The notes beneath the pieces are model-generated. The model was not told the DNA's origin. It searched no databases and worked only from the letters and a program-made list of their open reading frames with translations. A program made the translations under genes and the position numbers. DNA of 50,300 bases from NCBI GenBank assembly GCA_036556965.1, contig DATBIO010000144.1, positions 1 to 50,300 of the forward strand, given 5' to 3'. Source of the stretch: DATBIO01 sp036556965 (lineage in GTDB: Bacteria; Acidobacteriota; Vicinamibacteria; Fen-336). Positions 8,368 to 16,702 of the stretch are shown here, piece after piece (the first letter of the stretch is position 1; each line of letters begins with the position of its first letter).

Positions 8368-10278
8368 TTGAGCCAGACCGCCGCCCCCCCCGAGCCCACC
8401 GAGATCGCCGGGCGCTACCAGGTCGTCAAGAAGCTGGGCGCCGGCGCCTTCGGCACGGTCTACAAAGCGAAGGACAAGCTCCTGGGACGGATGGTGGCCA
8501 TCAAGACCATCCGCCTGGACAGCCTGGTGGCCTCCGGCGCCAGCGCGGAGGAGATGCTCGACCGCTTCAAGCGCGAGGCCATGGTCTCCGCGCAGCTCAA
8601 GCACCCGAACATCGTGACCATCTACGACATCGGCGACGCGCAGGGCACGAGCTACCTGGCCATGGAGTTCATCGACGGCGTGGGGCTGGAGAAGGTGATC
8701 TCCCAGACGGGACGGCTCCCCCTGGAGCGCGTGGCCCTGCTCGGCGCCCAGGTGGCGGACGCCCTGGACTTCGCCCACCAGCACCGGGTGGTGCACCGGG
8801 ACATCAAGCCCGCCAACATCATGATCGAGGCGGGGGACCGCGTGAAGGTCACCGATTTCGGGATCGCCAAGGTCACGGACTCCGCCGAGCACCTGACCAT
8901 GACGGGCAGCCTGCTCGGCACTCCCTCGTACATGAGCCCGGAGCAGGCGCGCGGCTCCGCGCTCGACGGGCGCAGCGACCTCTTCTCGCTGGGCTGCGTG
9001 ATCTACGAGATGCTGGCCGCGCAGAAGGCCTTCCGCGGCGACAGCATCACGGGGCTGATCTTCAAGATCATCACCGAGGACCCGATGCCCATCCGGGAGC
9101 TGGACCCCGGCGTGCCCGAGGAGATGGCGCGCATCGTGGGCAAGGCCCTGGCCAAGGCCCCCGAGGTCCGCTACCAGTCCGGGCGCGAGCTGCACGACGA
9201 CCTGCAGGCCCTCATGCGCGCAGGCTCCTCGCCCACCCTGCGGCAGACCGACGTGGCCACCGCCGCCGCCCCGCCCACCATCCTGGGCCAGACCCTCGGG
9301 GGCGCGGCCCCCACGCAGGTGGCGGGCAAGCAGGGCGTGCCCGCGCCTCCCATGGCCGCGCCCACCGTGCTCTCGCCGGCGCGCCCCGCTCCTCCGGCCT
9401 GGCCGGCGGCGCCACCCGCGCCCGCGTACGGTGCTCCTCCCCCCGCCGTCTCGGCGCCCGTGCCGCAGGCACCGCTCGCCGCGCCGCGGGCCGCCGCCGC
9501 GCGCCGCTCCAACACCGGCCTCCTCGTGGGCCTGGCCGTGGGCGGCCTCGTGCTGCTGCTCGTGGTCGGAGGGGCCGCGGTCTACCTCCTGCGAAGGCCG
9601 GCCGCGCCCGCGCCGGTGGCCGACGCGAGCCTGCCCCCGGCCGCCCAGGACGTGCCGGCCGTGGCCCCCCCGCCCGCGGAGCAGCCGGCCACCACGCCGT
9701 TCGGCCAGCCCGCCGCGCCGGCGGCGAACGCTCCCGCCGCCGACGTGGCCGTGCCGCCGGCGGCGCCCGCGTCCCGCGCGCCCGCGGCCGATCCGGGAGC
9801 CCGTCCCCCGGCCCCCGCTGCTCCCGAGCCGCGGCCGCAGCCCCCGGTGGCGGCCGACGCCGAGGCCGCGTTCCTCGACCAGACGCCGCCGAACCTGGAC
9901 GGCCGCGCCGCCGGCGAGCGCGTGGCCGGCACCTACCGGAACGAAGGGCCGAACACCAGCTTCGGGACCAGCCGCGGCCTGCGCGCGCGCGAGCGCTTCC
10001 CGGGCAACGCGACGGCCGCCGAGCGACGCGGCATCTTCGTGCTCCTCAACATGATGCACCTGCAGAACGTCTACCAGCGCAACAACGGACGCTACGGCAG
10101 CTTCGCGGACACGCTGCCCATGCGCGTGCCCAACCCCCGCTCCCTGCAGCGGAACGGCTACCGCTTCGACCTCACCGTGGAGTCGGACGGCTACCGGATC
10201 GTGGGCACGCCGATGGCCATGGGCCTGCGCGCGCTGGTGGGGGACGACAGCGGCTTCGTCCGCTGGGCGGACGACTAG
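8368..10278 (+). CDS. Transmembrane Ser/Thr protein kinase with pilin-like ectodomain
   Basis: A 636-residue Hanks-type (PknB-like) kinase with a TTG start preceded by a GAGGGAG ribosome-binding site. The kinase domain (about 15-285) has the glycine loop GAGAFG at 24-29, Lys46, HRDIKPAN with catalytic Asp145, DFG at 163-165 and the SPE activation-segment motif. A Pro/Ala-rich juxtamembrane stretch leads to one transmembrane helix at about 384-408. Outside the membrane there is another Pro/Ala-rich linker and a folded end domain (about 550-636). That domain resembles the post-helix part of type IV pilin-like proteins (VYQRNNGRYGSF, then GYRFDLTV and YRIVGTP). No PASTA repeats are present. Ligand and targets are unknown. 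Confidence 0.9.
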   Translation: MSQTAAPPEPTEIAGRYQVVKKLGAGAFGTVYKAKDKLLGRMVAIKTIRLDSLVASGASAEEMLDRFKREAMVSAQLKHPNIVTIYDIGDAQGTSYLAMEFIDGVGLEKVISQTGRLPLERVALLGAQVADALDFAHQHRVVHRDIKPANIMIEAGDRVKVTDFGIAKVTDSAEHLTMTGSLLGTPSYMSPEQARGSALDGRSDLFSLGCVIYEMLAAQKAFRGDSITGLIFKIITEDPMPIRELDPGVPEEMARIVGKALAKAPEVRYQSGRELHDDLQALMRAGSSPTLRQTDVATAAAPPTILGQTLGGAAPTQVAGKQGVPAPPMAAPTVLSPARPAPPAWPAAPPAPAYGAPPPAVSAPVPQAPLAAPRAAAARRSNTGLLVGLAVGGLVLLLVVGGAAVYLLRRPAAPAPVADASLPPAAQDVPAVAPPPAEQPATTPFGQPAAPAANAPAADVAVPPAAPASRAPAADPGARPPAPAAPEPRPQPPVAADAEAAFLDQTPPNLDGRAAGERVAGTYRNEGPNTSFGTSRGLRARERFPGNATAAERRGIFVLLNMMHLQNVYQRNNGRYGSFADTLPMRVPNPRSLQRNGYRFDLTVESDGYRIVGTPMAMGLRALVGDDSGFVRWADD

Positions 10279-10285
10279 CCGCTCT

Positions 10286-11383
10286 TCAGGCGGTCTCCAT
10301 GCGGTGGGCCTTGCGCCCGCCCCGGCTCACCTGGGCCGGCGGGGCCACGGAGGCCAGCAGCCTCTCCGCGAGGTCGACGGCGCGTCCGGCCAGCGCCGCC
10401 GCGCCCTCGCGCAGCTCGCGGCTCTCGCGCACGAAGGCGACGTTGCGCTCCATGTCCTCCGCCTCCCAGCCGCGCGAGTGGGCGACGTAGGGAAACTGCG
10501 GGAACAGGAAGCCCAGCTCGGCGAAGAAGCCCAGGAGCTGTCCGGCCACCGCCTGCACGTTGTCCTGTCCGCCCACCACGATGAAGGCGGCCACCTTGTT
10601 GCGGATGAGCACGCGGTCCTGGACCGTCACCTGGTTCTGGATGCAGTTCATCCGCTCCGCCATCCGGAAGTACAGGGAGCTCGCCGCTCCCCAGCGGATG
10701 GGCGTGGCCACCAGCACCACGTCCCCCCAGTGCACCAGCGCCTCGTACACGCGGTCGAGCTGGTCGCCGGGGTCCATCTGCGTAATCGAGCAGGGCCAGG
10801 TACAGGCGCGCGCGGCCTTCGAGTAGTACCCCTCGCAGGCGCGGAAGCGCAGCTCGTTGAGGCGGATGACCTGCGTCTCCGCGCCCCGGTCCTCCCGGGC
10901 GCGCGCGAGGGCGGCCTCCAGCAGGGTGTCGGAGGCGGAAAAGCGCGGGTTCGCCTCGTCCATCACCGTGGTCGAGATGCCGACCACGCGGATGGGGCCC
11001 GGCGCGCGCTCCACCGGCCGCTCCAGGGAATGGGGGGGATGGGGCTTGCGGGAGCGGGGCGTCGCCGGCACGAGGTTCACCAGGAGGCGGCCGCCCTCGA
11101 CCCGCGTCTGGTAGCGGGGGACACGGTCCTCCTCGAAGCCGGGCTCGCCCTCCCCGGTGGCGTGGTGGAACTTCCAGTTGTGCCAGGGACAGACGATGTA
11201 GGCGCCGTCGAGCCTCCCCTCGCCCAGCGGCCCCCCGGCATGGTTGCACGCGCCGGAGACGGCGTGGAAGGCCCCGTCCACGTAGCTGAGGGCCAGGGCC
11301 ACGCCTCCCACCCGCACCTGCCGGAGGGGGACGCGCGCCAGCTCCTCCACGGGCCCCACCTCCTGCCACCGCGCTTCGCTCAT
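10286..11383 (-). CDS. Rieske [2Fe-2S] - flavodoxin-like FMN reductase fusion
   Basis: A 365-residue cytoplasmic redox protein with no signal peptide. Residues about 5-105 are a Rieske ferredoxin domain with ligands Cys46-x-His48 and Cys65-x2-His68 (ACNHAGG and CPWHNW). Residues about 130-320 form an NAD(P)H-dependent FMN-reductase/flavodoxin-like domain. It begins RVVGISTTVMD and has a cysteine cluster (CEGYYSKAARACTWPC) where related iron-sulfur flavoproteins carry cysteines, then ATPIRWGAASS as a flavin-contacting loop. The arrangement suggests electron transfer between flavin and Rieske cluster within one chain; the partner oxidase or reductase is unknown. It converges on the kinase gene with 7 nt between stops. 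Confidence 0.87.
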   Translation of the reverse strand: MSEARWQEVGPVEELARVPLRQVRVGGVALALSYVDGAFHAVSGACNHAGGPLGEGRLDGAYIVCPWHNWKFHHATGEGEPGFEEDRVPRYQTRVEGGRLLVNLVPATPRSRKPHPPHSLERPVERAPGPIRVVGISTTVMDEANPRFSASDTLLEAALARAREDRGAETQVIRLNELRFRACEGYYSKAARACTWPCSITQMDPGDQLDRVYEALVHWGDVVLVATPIRWGAASSLYFRMAERMNCIQNQVTVQDRVLIRNKVAAFIVVGGQDNVQAVAGQLLGFFAELGFLFPQFPYVAHSRGWEAEDMERNVAFVRESRELREGAAALAGRAVDLAERLLASVAPPAQVSRGGRKAHRMETA

Positions 11384-11461
11384 GACGCCTCCGTCGCGGC
11401 CGATGCTACCGGAGGCCCGCTCCCGCGCGCCTCGCCCGGGAAGGGCAGGGTGTCGCCGGGC

Positions 11462-12001
11462 CTAGAAGCGGTCGGGCCGCGCCTCGACGAGGTAGGGGGC
11501 CACGCGCTCGAAGATCTCCTCCGCCTTCCGCACGTCGGCGTTGGAGAAGTCCGGGCCGGCCTCCGAGGGCGTGTCGCCCTTGCGGCTGAGCTGGGCCACC
11601 CCCACCGGCTCGCCCCCGTACATGATCGGCACCGTCACCATCTTCTGGATGGGAACCGGCCGCTCGCGCAGCTTCACGCTCTCGAAGAAGGCGACGTGCT
11701 TCACCATGGGCACGTTGTTGACCGCCTCCCCCGCGCGCCGGCCGAACACGTTCACGGCGATGGAGTCGCGCTTGGTGACGGGGATGGTGCCGAGGTCCGT
11801 CAGCTTGCGGGGGGCGGCGAACCGCAGGGCCTTGCCGTCCCCGGTGAGGACGAGGATGGCTACCTCGTCGTTCTTGATACCGAACTCCGTGCTGACGCGC
11901 TTGACCACGCGCTCGGCCATGTCCAGGAAGAGCTCCTTGGGGTTGTCCACGTCAGAGCGCTTGCCGGCCATCGCCTTGAGGATCTCGACGAGGTCGTTCA
12001 T
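11462..12001 (-). CDS. GAF-domain protein
   Basis: A 179-residue soluble protein consisting almost entirely of one GAF fold, a small-molecule or redox-sensing domain. Visible features are the central strand pair EVAILVLTGDGKALRF, the loop IAVNVFGRR and the strand MVTVPIMYGGEPVGVAQL. No output domain such as kinase, GGDEF or HTH is attached. I choose ATG 12001 (MNDLVEIL). An upstream in-frame ATG at 12025 would run through a TATACT -10-like box 14 nt before 12001. The gene is divergent from the PHP hydrolase and lies 78 nt upstream of the Rieske fusion. Its ligand cannot be told. Confidence 0.8.
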   Translation of the reverse strand: MNDLVEILKAMAGKRSDVDNPKELFLDMAERVVKRVSTEFGIKNDEVAILVLTGDGKALRFAAPRKLTDLGTIPVTKRDSIAVNVFGRRAGEAVNNVPMVKHVAFFESVKLRERPVPIQKMVTVPIMYGGEPVGVAQLSRKGDTPSEAGPDFSNADVRKAEEIFERVAPYLVEARPDRF

Positions 12002-12015
12002 CGCGGCGGGGGCGC

Positions 12016-12025
12016 AGTATAGCAT
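12016..12025. promoter_or_regulatory. Overlapping divergent -10 boxes (GAF gene / PHP gene)
   Basis: On the minus strand TATACT (12021-12016) lies 14 nt before the GAF ATG. On the plus strand TAGCAT (12020-12025) lies 34 nt before the PHP hydrolase ATG. The two hexamers overlap by two bases, so both directions probably compete for polymerase. Confidence 0.4.
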
Positions 12026-12059
12026 GCGCGGCGGGCCGGCTTTTCATCCTGGTGAAGCG

Positions 12060-13202
12060 ATGCGCCTCCGCGGGTGGGCGGCGACCGTGGCCGTGATCGC
12101 CGCCCTCCTCCCCGCCCTGGGCCACCGGCCCGCGGGCCGCGCCGTGGACCGGCCCTCCGCCCGCCACGTGCGCGGGGCCGTGCACGTGCACTCCGGCCTG
12201 TCGCTGGACGGCGGGCCCACGGTGGAGGCCATCGCCCGCGCGGCGGCGAAGGCCGGGCTCGACTTCGTCGTCCTCACCGACCACGACACGGACGCGGCCT
12301 GGGCGGCGCGCGGCTGGCACGGGCGGGTGCTGGTGGTGGTGGGAATGGAGCGCACGGCGGCCGAAGGACACGCGCTGGTGCTCGGCGCCTCGCCCCTGGC
12401 GCCCGTCCCGGGCAAGGGGGCGCCGGCGGCGGACGTGGCCCGCGACGCTGCCCGCCGCGGCGGCTTCCTCGTGGGCGCCCACCCCATCTCGCACGGCCCG
12501 GGCAAGCACTGGACGGGCTCCTTCCAGCCGCTTTCGGCGATCGAGGTCGTGAACTTCCTCGACCGCGGGGCCTGGCCGGCGCTCCGGCCCGCCCTGGCCG
12601 CGTCCCTGGTCCGCCTCGTGGTGGACCCGAGGGGGACGCTGCTGCGCGAGTTCCGCTTCTCGCCCGAGCCGCTCCGCCTGTGGGACCGGCTGCTGGCGGA
12701 GAGGCCCGTGGCGGGACTGCTCGGCAGCGACGCGCACGGCGGCTTCCGCGCCCCCGGCCTCTTCGTCCCCGTGCCCGGCCACGAGCTGGTGTTCCGCCTG
12801 GCCAGCCAGCACCTGCTCCTGGCCACGCCCTTCACGGGGGAGGCGGAGGCCGACACCGCCCGGGTGCTCGAGGCGCTCCGCGTCGGCCGCGGCTACGTCG
12901 CCTTCGACGAGGTGGCCGACGCCGACGGGTTCCGCTTCGAGGCCGAGAGCGGGGGCAGGCGCGCGGAGATGGGCGGCGCCCTCGCCATCGCCGGCCACGC
13001 CGTGCTGCGCGTGGCCAGCGGGCAGCCGGAGGCGACCGTGCGCCTCCTCCACGACGGCCGCGAAGTCGCGCGGGGCGCCGGGCTGGCCCACGCGACGGCC
13101 GCCCCGGGCGCGTACCGCGCGGAGGCCTACTTCCCCCGCTCGCCCGCCCCCCATCGCCCCTGGATCATCGCCAACCCCATCCGGCTGGAGGCCGGCCCGT
13201 GA
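12060..13202 (+). CDS. PHP-domain metallohydrolase (CehA/McbA-like), exported or membrane-anchored
   Basis: A 380-residue protein with an N-terminal hydrophobic segment (about residues 6-22) that looks like a signal peptide. The PHP metal-binding motifs follow: His42-x-His44 (VHVHSG), TDHD at 73-76, GAHPISH near 145 and GSDAHG near 222. The C-terminal 100 residues look like an all-beta accessory domain (VLRVASG, ATVRLLHDGREV). Family members hydrolyse phosphoesters or amides with two or three metal ions; the substrate here is unknown. The start is ATG 12060. Its stop overlaps the following chorismate-binding gene by 4 nt (GTGA). Confidence 0.85.
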   Translation: MRLRGWAATVAVIAALLPALGHRPAGRAVDRPSARHVRGAVHVHSGLSLDGGPTVEAIARAAAKAGLDFVVLTDHDTDAAWAARGWHGRVLVVVGMERTAAEGHALVLGASPLAPVPGKGAPAADVARDAARRGGFLVGAHPISHGPGKHWTGSFQPLSAIEVVNFLDRGAWPALRPALAASLVRLVVDPRGTLLREFRFSPEPLRLWDRLLAERPVAGLLGSDAHGGFRAPGLFVPVPGHELVFRLASQHLLLATPFTGEAEADTARVLEALRVGRGYVAFDEVADADGFRFEAESGGRRAEMGGALAIAGHAVLRVASGQPEATVRLLHDGREVARGAGLAHATAAPGAYRAEAYFPRSPAPHRPWIIANPIRLEAGP

Positions 13203-14368
13203 GCCGCCTGTACGAGGCCCTGCGCGCCGAGCCGGGGCCCTGTGCCCTCTTCGAGAGCACCACGCCGCGCGGCCCCCTCTCCCTGCGCAGCCTGCTCGCC
13301 CGCCGCCCGCGCTGGGTCTTCGCCGGCAGCGACCCCGTGGTCGCGATGGGCGAGCTGAGGCGGCGCCTGGCCGCGCTGCCGCGGGACGGAGGCATCGCCG
13401 GCGCCCTCGCCTACGACTTCGCGCGGCCGCCCGCGCGGCGCGCGCGCACCCCGGTGGTGGTGGCCCTCGGCGTGGACCGCTTCGAGGAAGAGGAGCCCTC
13501 GCCCCCGCCCGCGCCGGATCCCTCCGCCACGGCACTGGACCTGGCCCGCCACTCGAACTTCACCCGCGCCCGCTACCGGGAGTGCGTGCTGCGCATCAAG
13601 GAGCACATCGCCCGCGGCGACATCTACCAGGCCAACCTCTCCCAGCGCTTCGCCCTGCCCTGGGACCAGGGCGGCCTCGCCCTCTACGAGCGCCTGCGCC
13701 GCGTCAGCCCCGCCCCCTTCGCCGGCTACCTGCGCGCGGCGGGCCTGGAGATCGTCTCCGCCTCGCCCGAGCGGCTGCTGTCCGTGGAGGGTGACACGGC
13801 GGTGACGCGGCCCATCGCGGGCACGCGGCCACGCTCCGCCGACGAAGGACGCGACCGGAGCCTGCGCGCCGAGCTGCTGCTGAGCGAGAAGGAGCGCGCC
13901 GAGCACCTGATGCTGGTGGACCTGGCGCGCAACGACCTGGGCCAGGTGGCGCGCACGGGCAGCGTCCAGGTGGACGAGCTGATGCTGGTGGAGGACTACT
14001 CGCACGTCCGCCACATCGTCTCCAACGTCACCGCGCGCCTGGAGGCGGGCAGGGGCGCCCTCGACGCCCTGGTGGCGCTGTTCCCCGGAGGGACCATCAC
14101 CGGCGTGCCCAAGAAGCGCTGCATGGAGATCCTCGACGCCGTGGAGCCGGCGCCGCGCGGCTTCTACACGGGGGCGCTGTTCTACGTCACGGGCGGCGGC
14201 CGCCTGGACGCCAACATCCTGATCCGCAGCGCCGTGGTGCGCGAGGGCACGCTCGTCTTCCACGCCGGGGGCGGCATCGTGGCCGACTCCGACCCCGACG
14301 TGGAGTACGAGGAGACGCTGCACAAGGCGGAGGCCATGAGGCTGGCCATCGCCTCGCTCCTCACGTAG
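13199..14368 (+). CDS. Chorismate-binding enzyme: aminodeoxychorismate synthase or anthranilate synthase component I
   Basis: A 389-residue member of the TrpE/PabB family, with the conserved blocks GDIYQANLSQRF, SASPERLL, PIAGTRPR (starting at Pro205), LVDLARNDLG, HIVSNV and FPGGTITGVPK. These residues bind chorismate and Mg2+. Its short N-terminal region is PabB-like. In E. coli PabB the motif is PIKGT, with Lys forming a covalent intermediate, whereas TrpE enzymes have Ala; here it is PIAGT. The reaction (folate precursor or tryptophan branch) therefore cannot be fixed. No glutamine amidotransferase subunit lies next to it. The GTG start overlaps the PHP gene stop, implying coupling. The 3' end overlaps the convergent flippase gene by 8 nt. 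Confidence 0.88.
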   Translation: MSRLYEALRAEPGPCALFESTTPRGPLSLRSLLARRPRWVFAGSDPVVAMGELRRRLAALPRDGGIAGALAYDFARPPARRARTPVVVALGVDRFEEEEPSPPPAPDPSATALDLARHSNFTRARYRECVLRIKEHIARGDIYQANLSQRFALPWDQGGLALYERLRRVSPAPFAGYLRAAGLEIVSASPERLLSVEGDTAVTRPIAGTRPRSADEGRDRSLRAELLLSEKERAEHLMLVDLARNDLGQVARTGSVQVDELMLVEDYSHVRHIVSNVTARLEAGRGALDALVALFPGGTITGVPKKRCMEILDAVEPAPRGFYTGALFYVTGGGRLDANILIRSAVVREGTLVFHAGGGIVADSDPDVEYEETLHKAEAMRLAIASLLT

Positions 14369-15794
14369 CGGGCGCGCCCAGGCCCGCGCGCCAGGCGATC
14401 AGCAGCGTGGCCGCGTAGACGGCCGCGCCCAGGGCGATGGAGGCGGGCAGCCCCAGGGGGGCGAAGGACACCGCCGCCGCCATGGGCACGGAAAGGGCGA
14501 GGGCGCGCAGGAGGGGCAGGGCCACCGGCACCGCGAAACCGGCCGCCGCGCACGCGTAGGCCGTCATGCACAGCAGCGCCACCTCGGCCATGGCCAGGCC
14601 GGCGGCGGCGCCCGTCGCTCCCGCCGCGGGCACCAGGACCACGGCCCCCAGCGCGCCCAGGACCACGCGCACGGCCATGATCCCGGGCAGGCGCGACGCG
14701 CGGCCCACGGCGATGAGCGACCACACGGCCACCACGTTGGTGAACGTCGCCACCACGGCCAGCCCGAGCACGCGCAGCGCCGGCGCTCCCGCCGCGTAGC
14801 CGGGCCCCAGGAGGGCCAGCACGCGCGGCGCCTCCAGGGCCAGGCCCAGGCCCGCCGGCACCGCCAGCAGGGCCACCGTCGCGGCGAGGCGTCGGCGGAC
14901 ATCGGCGGGCGCCCCTCCTCCGGCGGAGGCACGGAGGCCCTCGCGGGTCAGGGACGGCATGGCCCCCGCGGTCACCGCGGACGGCAGCGCGCCCAGGGAC
15001 TCCAGGATCTTGAGGGCCGCCCCGAAGAGGCCGGCCTCGCGCGGGCCGCGCAGGAAGTACAGGGCCAGCAGCTCCACGCGCAGGCTCACCATGGTGAGGA
15101 CGCCGTTCACGAACAGCGGCAGCGACTCGCGCAGGACGCCGGCCACCGTGGAGCGGGGCTCGCCCGCGGGCTCCCGCGCGCGCCCCAGCAGCAGGAAGGC
15201 GAAGGCCAGGGGGGGAAGCGTGGAGGCGGCGTGGGCCCAGGCCAGCGCGGCCAGGCCCGTCCCCGCGCGCAGGGCCAGGGCCACCGCGGCCAGGGTGGAA
15301 GCGCGCAGGACGAGGAGGACCAGCGCCTCGTGCAGGCGCCGGCCCCGCGCGCGCAGGGCGACGCCGCACAGCTCGCTCCAGCCCGCCACCACGTAGAACA
15401 GGACGAGCGCGGGCTGCAGCGCCAGGGCCGGCCCGGCCAGGGCGGGGACGAGCCGCGCCGCGGCCGCGGGCAGGGCCACGCCCGCCGCGGCCACGCCCAC
15501 GCTCACCGCGAGCTTGGCCCGCAGCAGGGCGGGGAGGGACAGCGTACGCGCCACCAGCGCGCGGGCGGCCGTGGCTTGCAGCCCCAGCTCCGCCAGCTCG
15601 GCGGCGATGACGGCGATGCCCGAGGCGGCGGCGAAGAGGCCGAAGCGCTCCACCCCCAGGGCGGCGGCGAGGAGGAAGGTGGTGGCCACGCTGAGCAGGC
15701 GCCCCCCGACCTCCGCGGCGAGGCGGATCCCGCTCCCCCGCGTGGCGAGGTCGGCCTCCGAGGGCGCGGGAGCGCCCACGCGCTCCTCGCTCAT
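14361..15794 (-). CDS. Polysaccharide flippase (Wzx / MOP exporter superfamily)
   Basis: A 477-residue integral membrane protein with about 12-14 predicted helices, starting after a hydrophilic 35-residue N terminus. The early segment LAAEVGGRLLSVATTFLLAAALGVERFG... carries the aromatic/Gly-rich pattern of Wzx/MurJ-type lipid-linked glycan flippases (positions about 40-65). Such proteins move undecaprenyl- or lipid-linked saccharides across the inner membrane. I chose ATG 15794; the frame also has an earlier ATG at 15851, but that lies inside the promoter of the divergent gene. No glycosyltransferase cluster is adjacent, so the cargo is unknown. Confidence 0.8.
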   Translation of the reverse strand: MSEERVGAPAPSEADLATRGSGIRLAAEVGGRLLSVATTFLLAAALGVERFGLFAAASGIAVIAAELAELGLQATAARALVARTLSLPALLRAKLAVSVGVAAAGVALPAAAARLVPALAGPALALQPALVLFYVVAGWSELCGVALRARGRRLHEALVLLVLRASTLAAVALALRAGTGLAALAWAHAASTLPPLAFAFLLLGRAREPAGEPRSTVAGVLRESLPLFVNGVLTMVSLRVELLALYFLRGPREAGLFGAALKILESLGALPSAVTAGAMPSLTREGLRASAGGGAPADVRRRLAATVALLAVPAGLGLALEAPRVLALLGPGYAAGAPALRVLGLAVVATFTNVVAVWSLIAVGRASRLPGIMAVRVVLGALGAVVLVPAAGATGAAAGLAMAEVALLCMTAYACAAAGFAVPVALPLLRALALSVPMAAAVSFAPLGLPASIALGAAVYAATLLIAWRAGLGAPAT

Positions 15795-15829
15795 GCCCGC
15801 CGGCCGAAGCGGGCCGCTCCGGGCGCCCG

Positions 15830-15837
15830 TGTATACT
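15830..15837. promoter_or_regulatory. Overlapping divergent -10 boxes (flippase / membrane protein)
   Basis: TATACT on the plus strand (15832-15837) ends 7 nt before the GTG at 15845, which predicts a leaderless mRNA. On the minus strand TATACA (15835-15830) lies 35 nt before the flippase ATG. The two boxes share the palindromic core TATA. Confidence 0.45.
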
Positions 15838-15844
15838 CGCGACC

Positions 15845-16678
15845 GTGCCACCCAGCGCGCTCCGTTTTTCGCTCACGGCCGTGCTGTGCGCGGTGGCGGT
15901 GCTGGTCATCGTCTGGGGCCACCTCGGCGCCGGGCTCCGCCGCAGCCTCGCCCTCGTGACCAGCGGGCTGGGCGTGCTGTTCCTCGTCCTGGCCCTGGGC
16001 GCGGAGGGGCAGCGCGAGGCCACCCCCACCGGCTCCGTGCTGCTGCGTATGCGCTACGCGGGAGAGCCGGCCTCGGCCGCCGCCGCCGTCCCCTACTACG
16101 TGCTCACGGCCCTCTGCCTGCTGCTGGGGACGCTCGGCCTCGCCGTCCCCGACCGCGCCGCGGACGGGCTGCGCCAGCACTGGCTGGTCCTGGCCACGGG
16201 CCTGAGCCTGGTCGTCACCGCCCTGCGCTTCGCCCTGGAGAAGGCGGCCGCGCCATGGGCGTGGGCGTGGGCGGCGGGAATCACCGTGCTGGCGCCCGTG
16301 GTCGGCGGGGCCTTCGCCTGGTGCCTGAAGGACGCGCGGCCGCTCTTCGGCCGGCTGGTGCGCGCGCTGCTGGTCTACGGCCTCTCCGCGCGCGCCGGGG
16401 TGGCCCTCATGTACGTCCTGGCCACCACGCTGCACCTCGGCTCCCACTACGACCTCTCCGCCGCCACCATCCGCGTGGAGTACCCGATGTCTGCGGGCAT
16501 GGTGGAGCTGGTGCCGGGCAGCTTCCACCAGCTGCTGTCCGCCGTGCTGCTGCCCCAGCTCCTGGTCTGGCCGGTCTACACCGTGCTGGCGGGGGTCCTG
16601 GGCGCCCTGCCCGTGCTGCTGGTGCTGCAGGCGCGCGGCGCGGCGGGCGTGGCCGCCCACACGGAAGCTCGTCCCTGA
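15845..16678 (+). CDS. Polytopic membrane protein of unknown function
   Basis: A 277-residue protein with about seven hydrophobic helices and no soluble domain larger than a loop. Helices are visible near residues 8-26, 36-54, 82-102, 115-132, 140-160, 172-192 and 225-262. I do not recognise the family. The GTG start lies 7 nt after a TATACT box. A loop before the last helices (SHYDLSAATIRVEYPM) is the least hydrophobic conserved-looking stretch. It converges on the small lipoprotein gene with 14 nt between stops. Confidence 0.75.
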   Translation: MPPSALRFSLTAVLCAVAVLVIVWGHLGAGLRRSLALVTSGLGVLFLVLALGAEGQREATPTGSVLLRMRYAGEPASAAAAVPYYVLTALCLLLGTLGLAVPDRAADGLRQHWLVLATGLSLVVTALRFALEKAAAPWAWAWAAGITVLAPVVGGAFAWCLKDARPLFGRLVRALLVYGLSARAGVALMYVLATTLHLGSHYDLSAATIRVEYPMSAGMVELVPGSFHQLLSAVLLPQLLVWPVYTVLAGVLGALPVLLVLQARGAAGVAAHTEARP

Positions 16679-16685
16679 GCCGGCC

Positions 16686-16702
16686 CGACCGCTCAGCGGT
16701 CG
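16686..16702. terminator. Palindromic hairpin between convergent genes
   Basis: Perfect 8-bp arms, CGACCGCT (16686-16693) and AGCGGTCG (16695-16702), flank a single C. The palindrome contains the stop codon of the minus-strand lipoprotein gene and begins 8 nt after the plus-strand gene. No U-tract is present on either side, so terminator function is inferred from position only. Confidence 0.35.
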
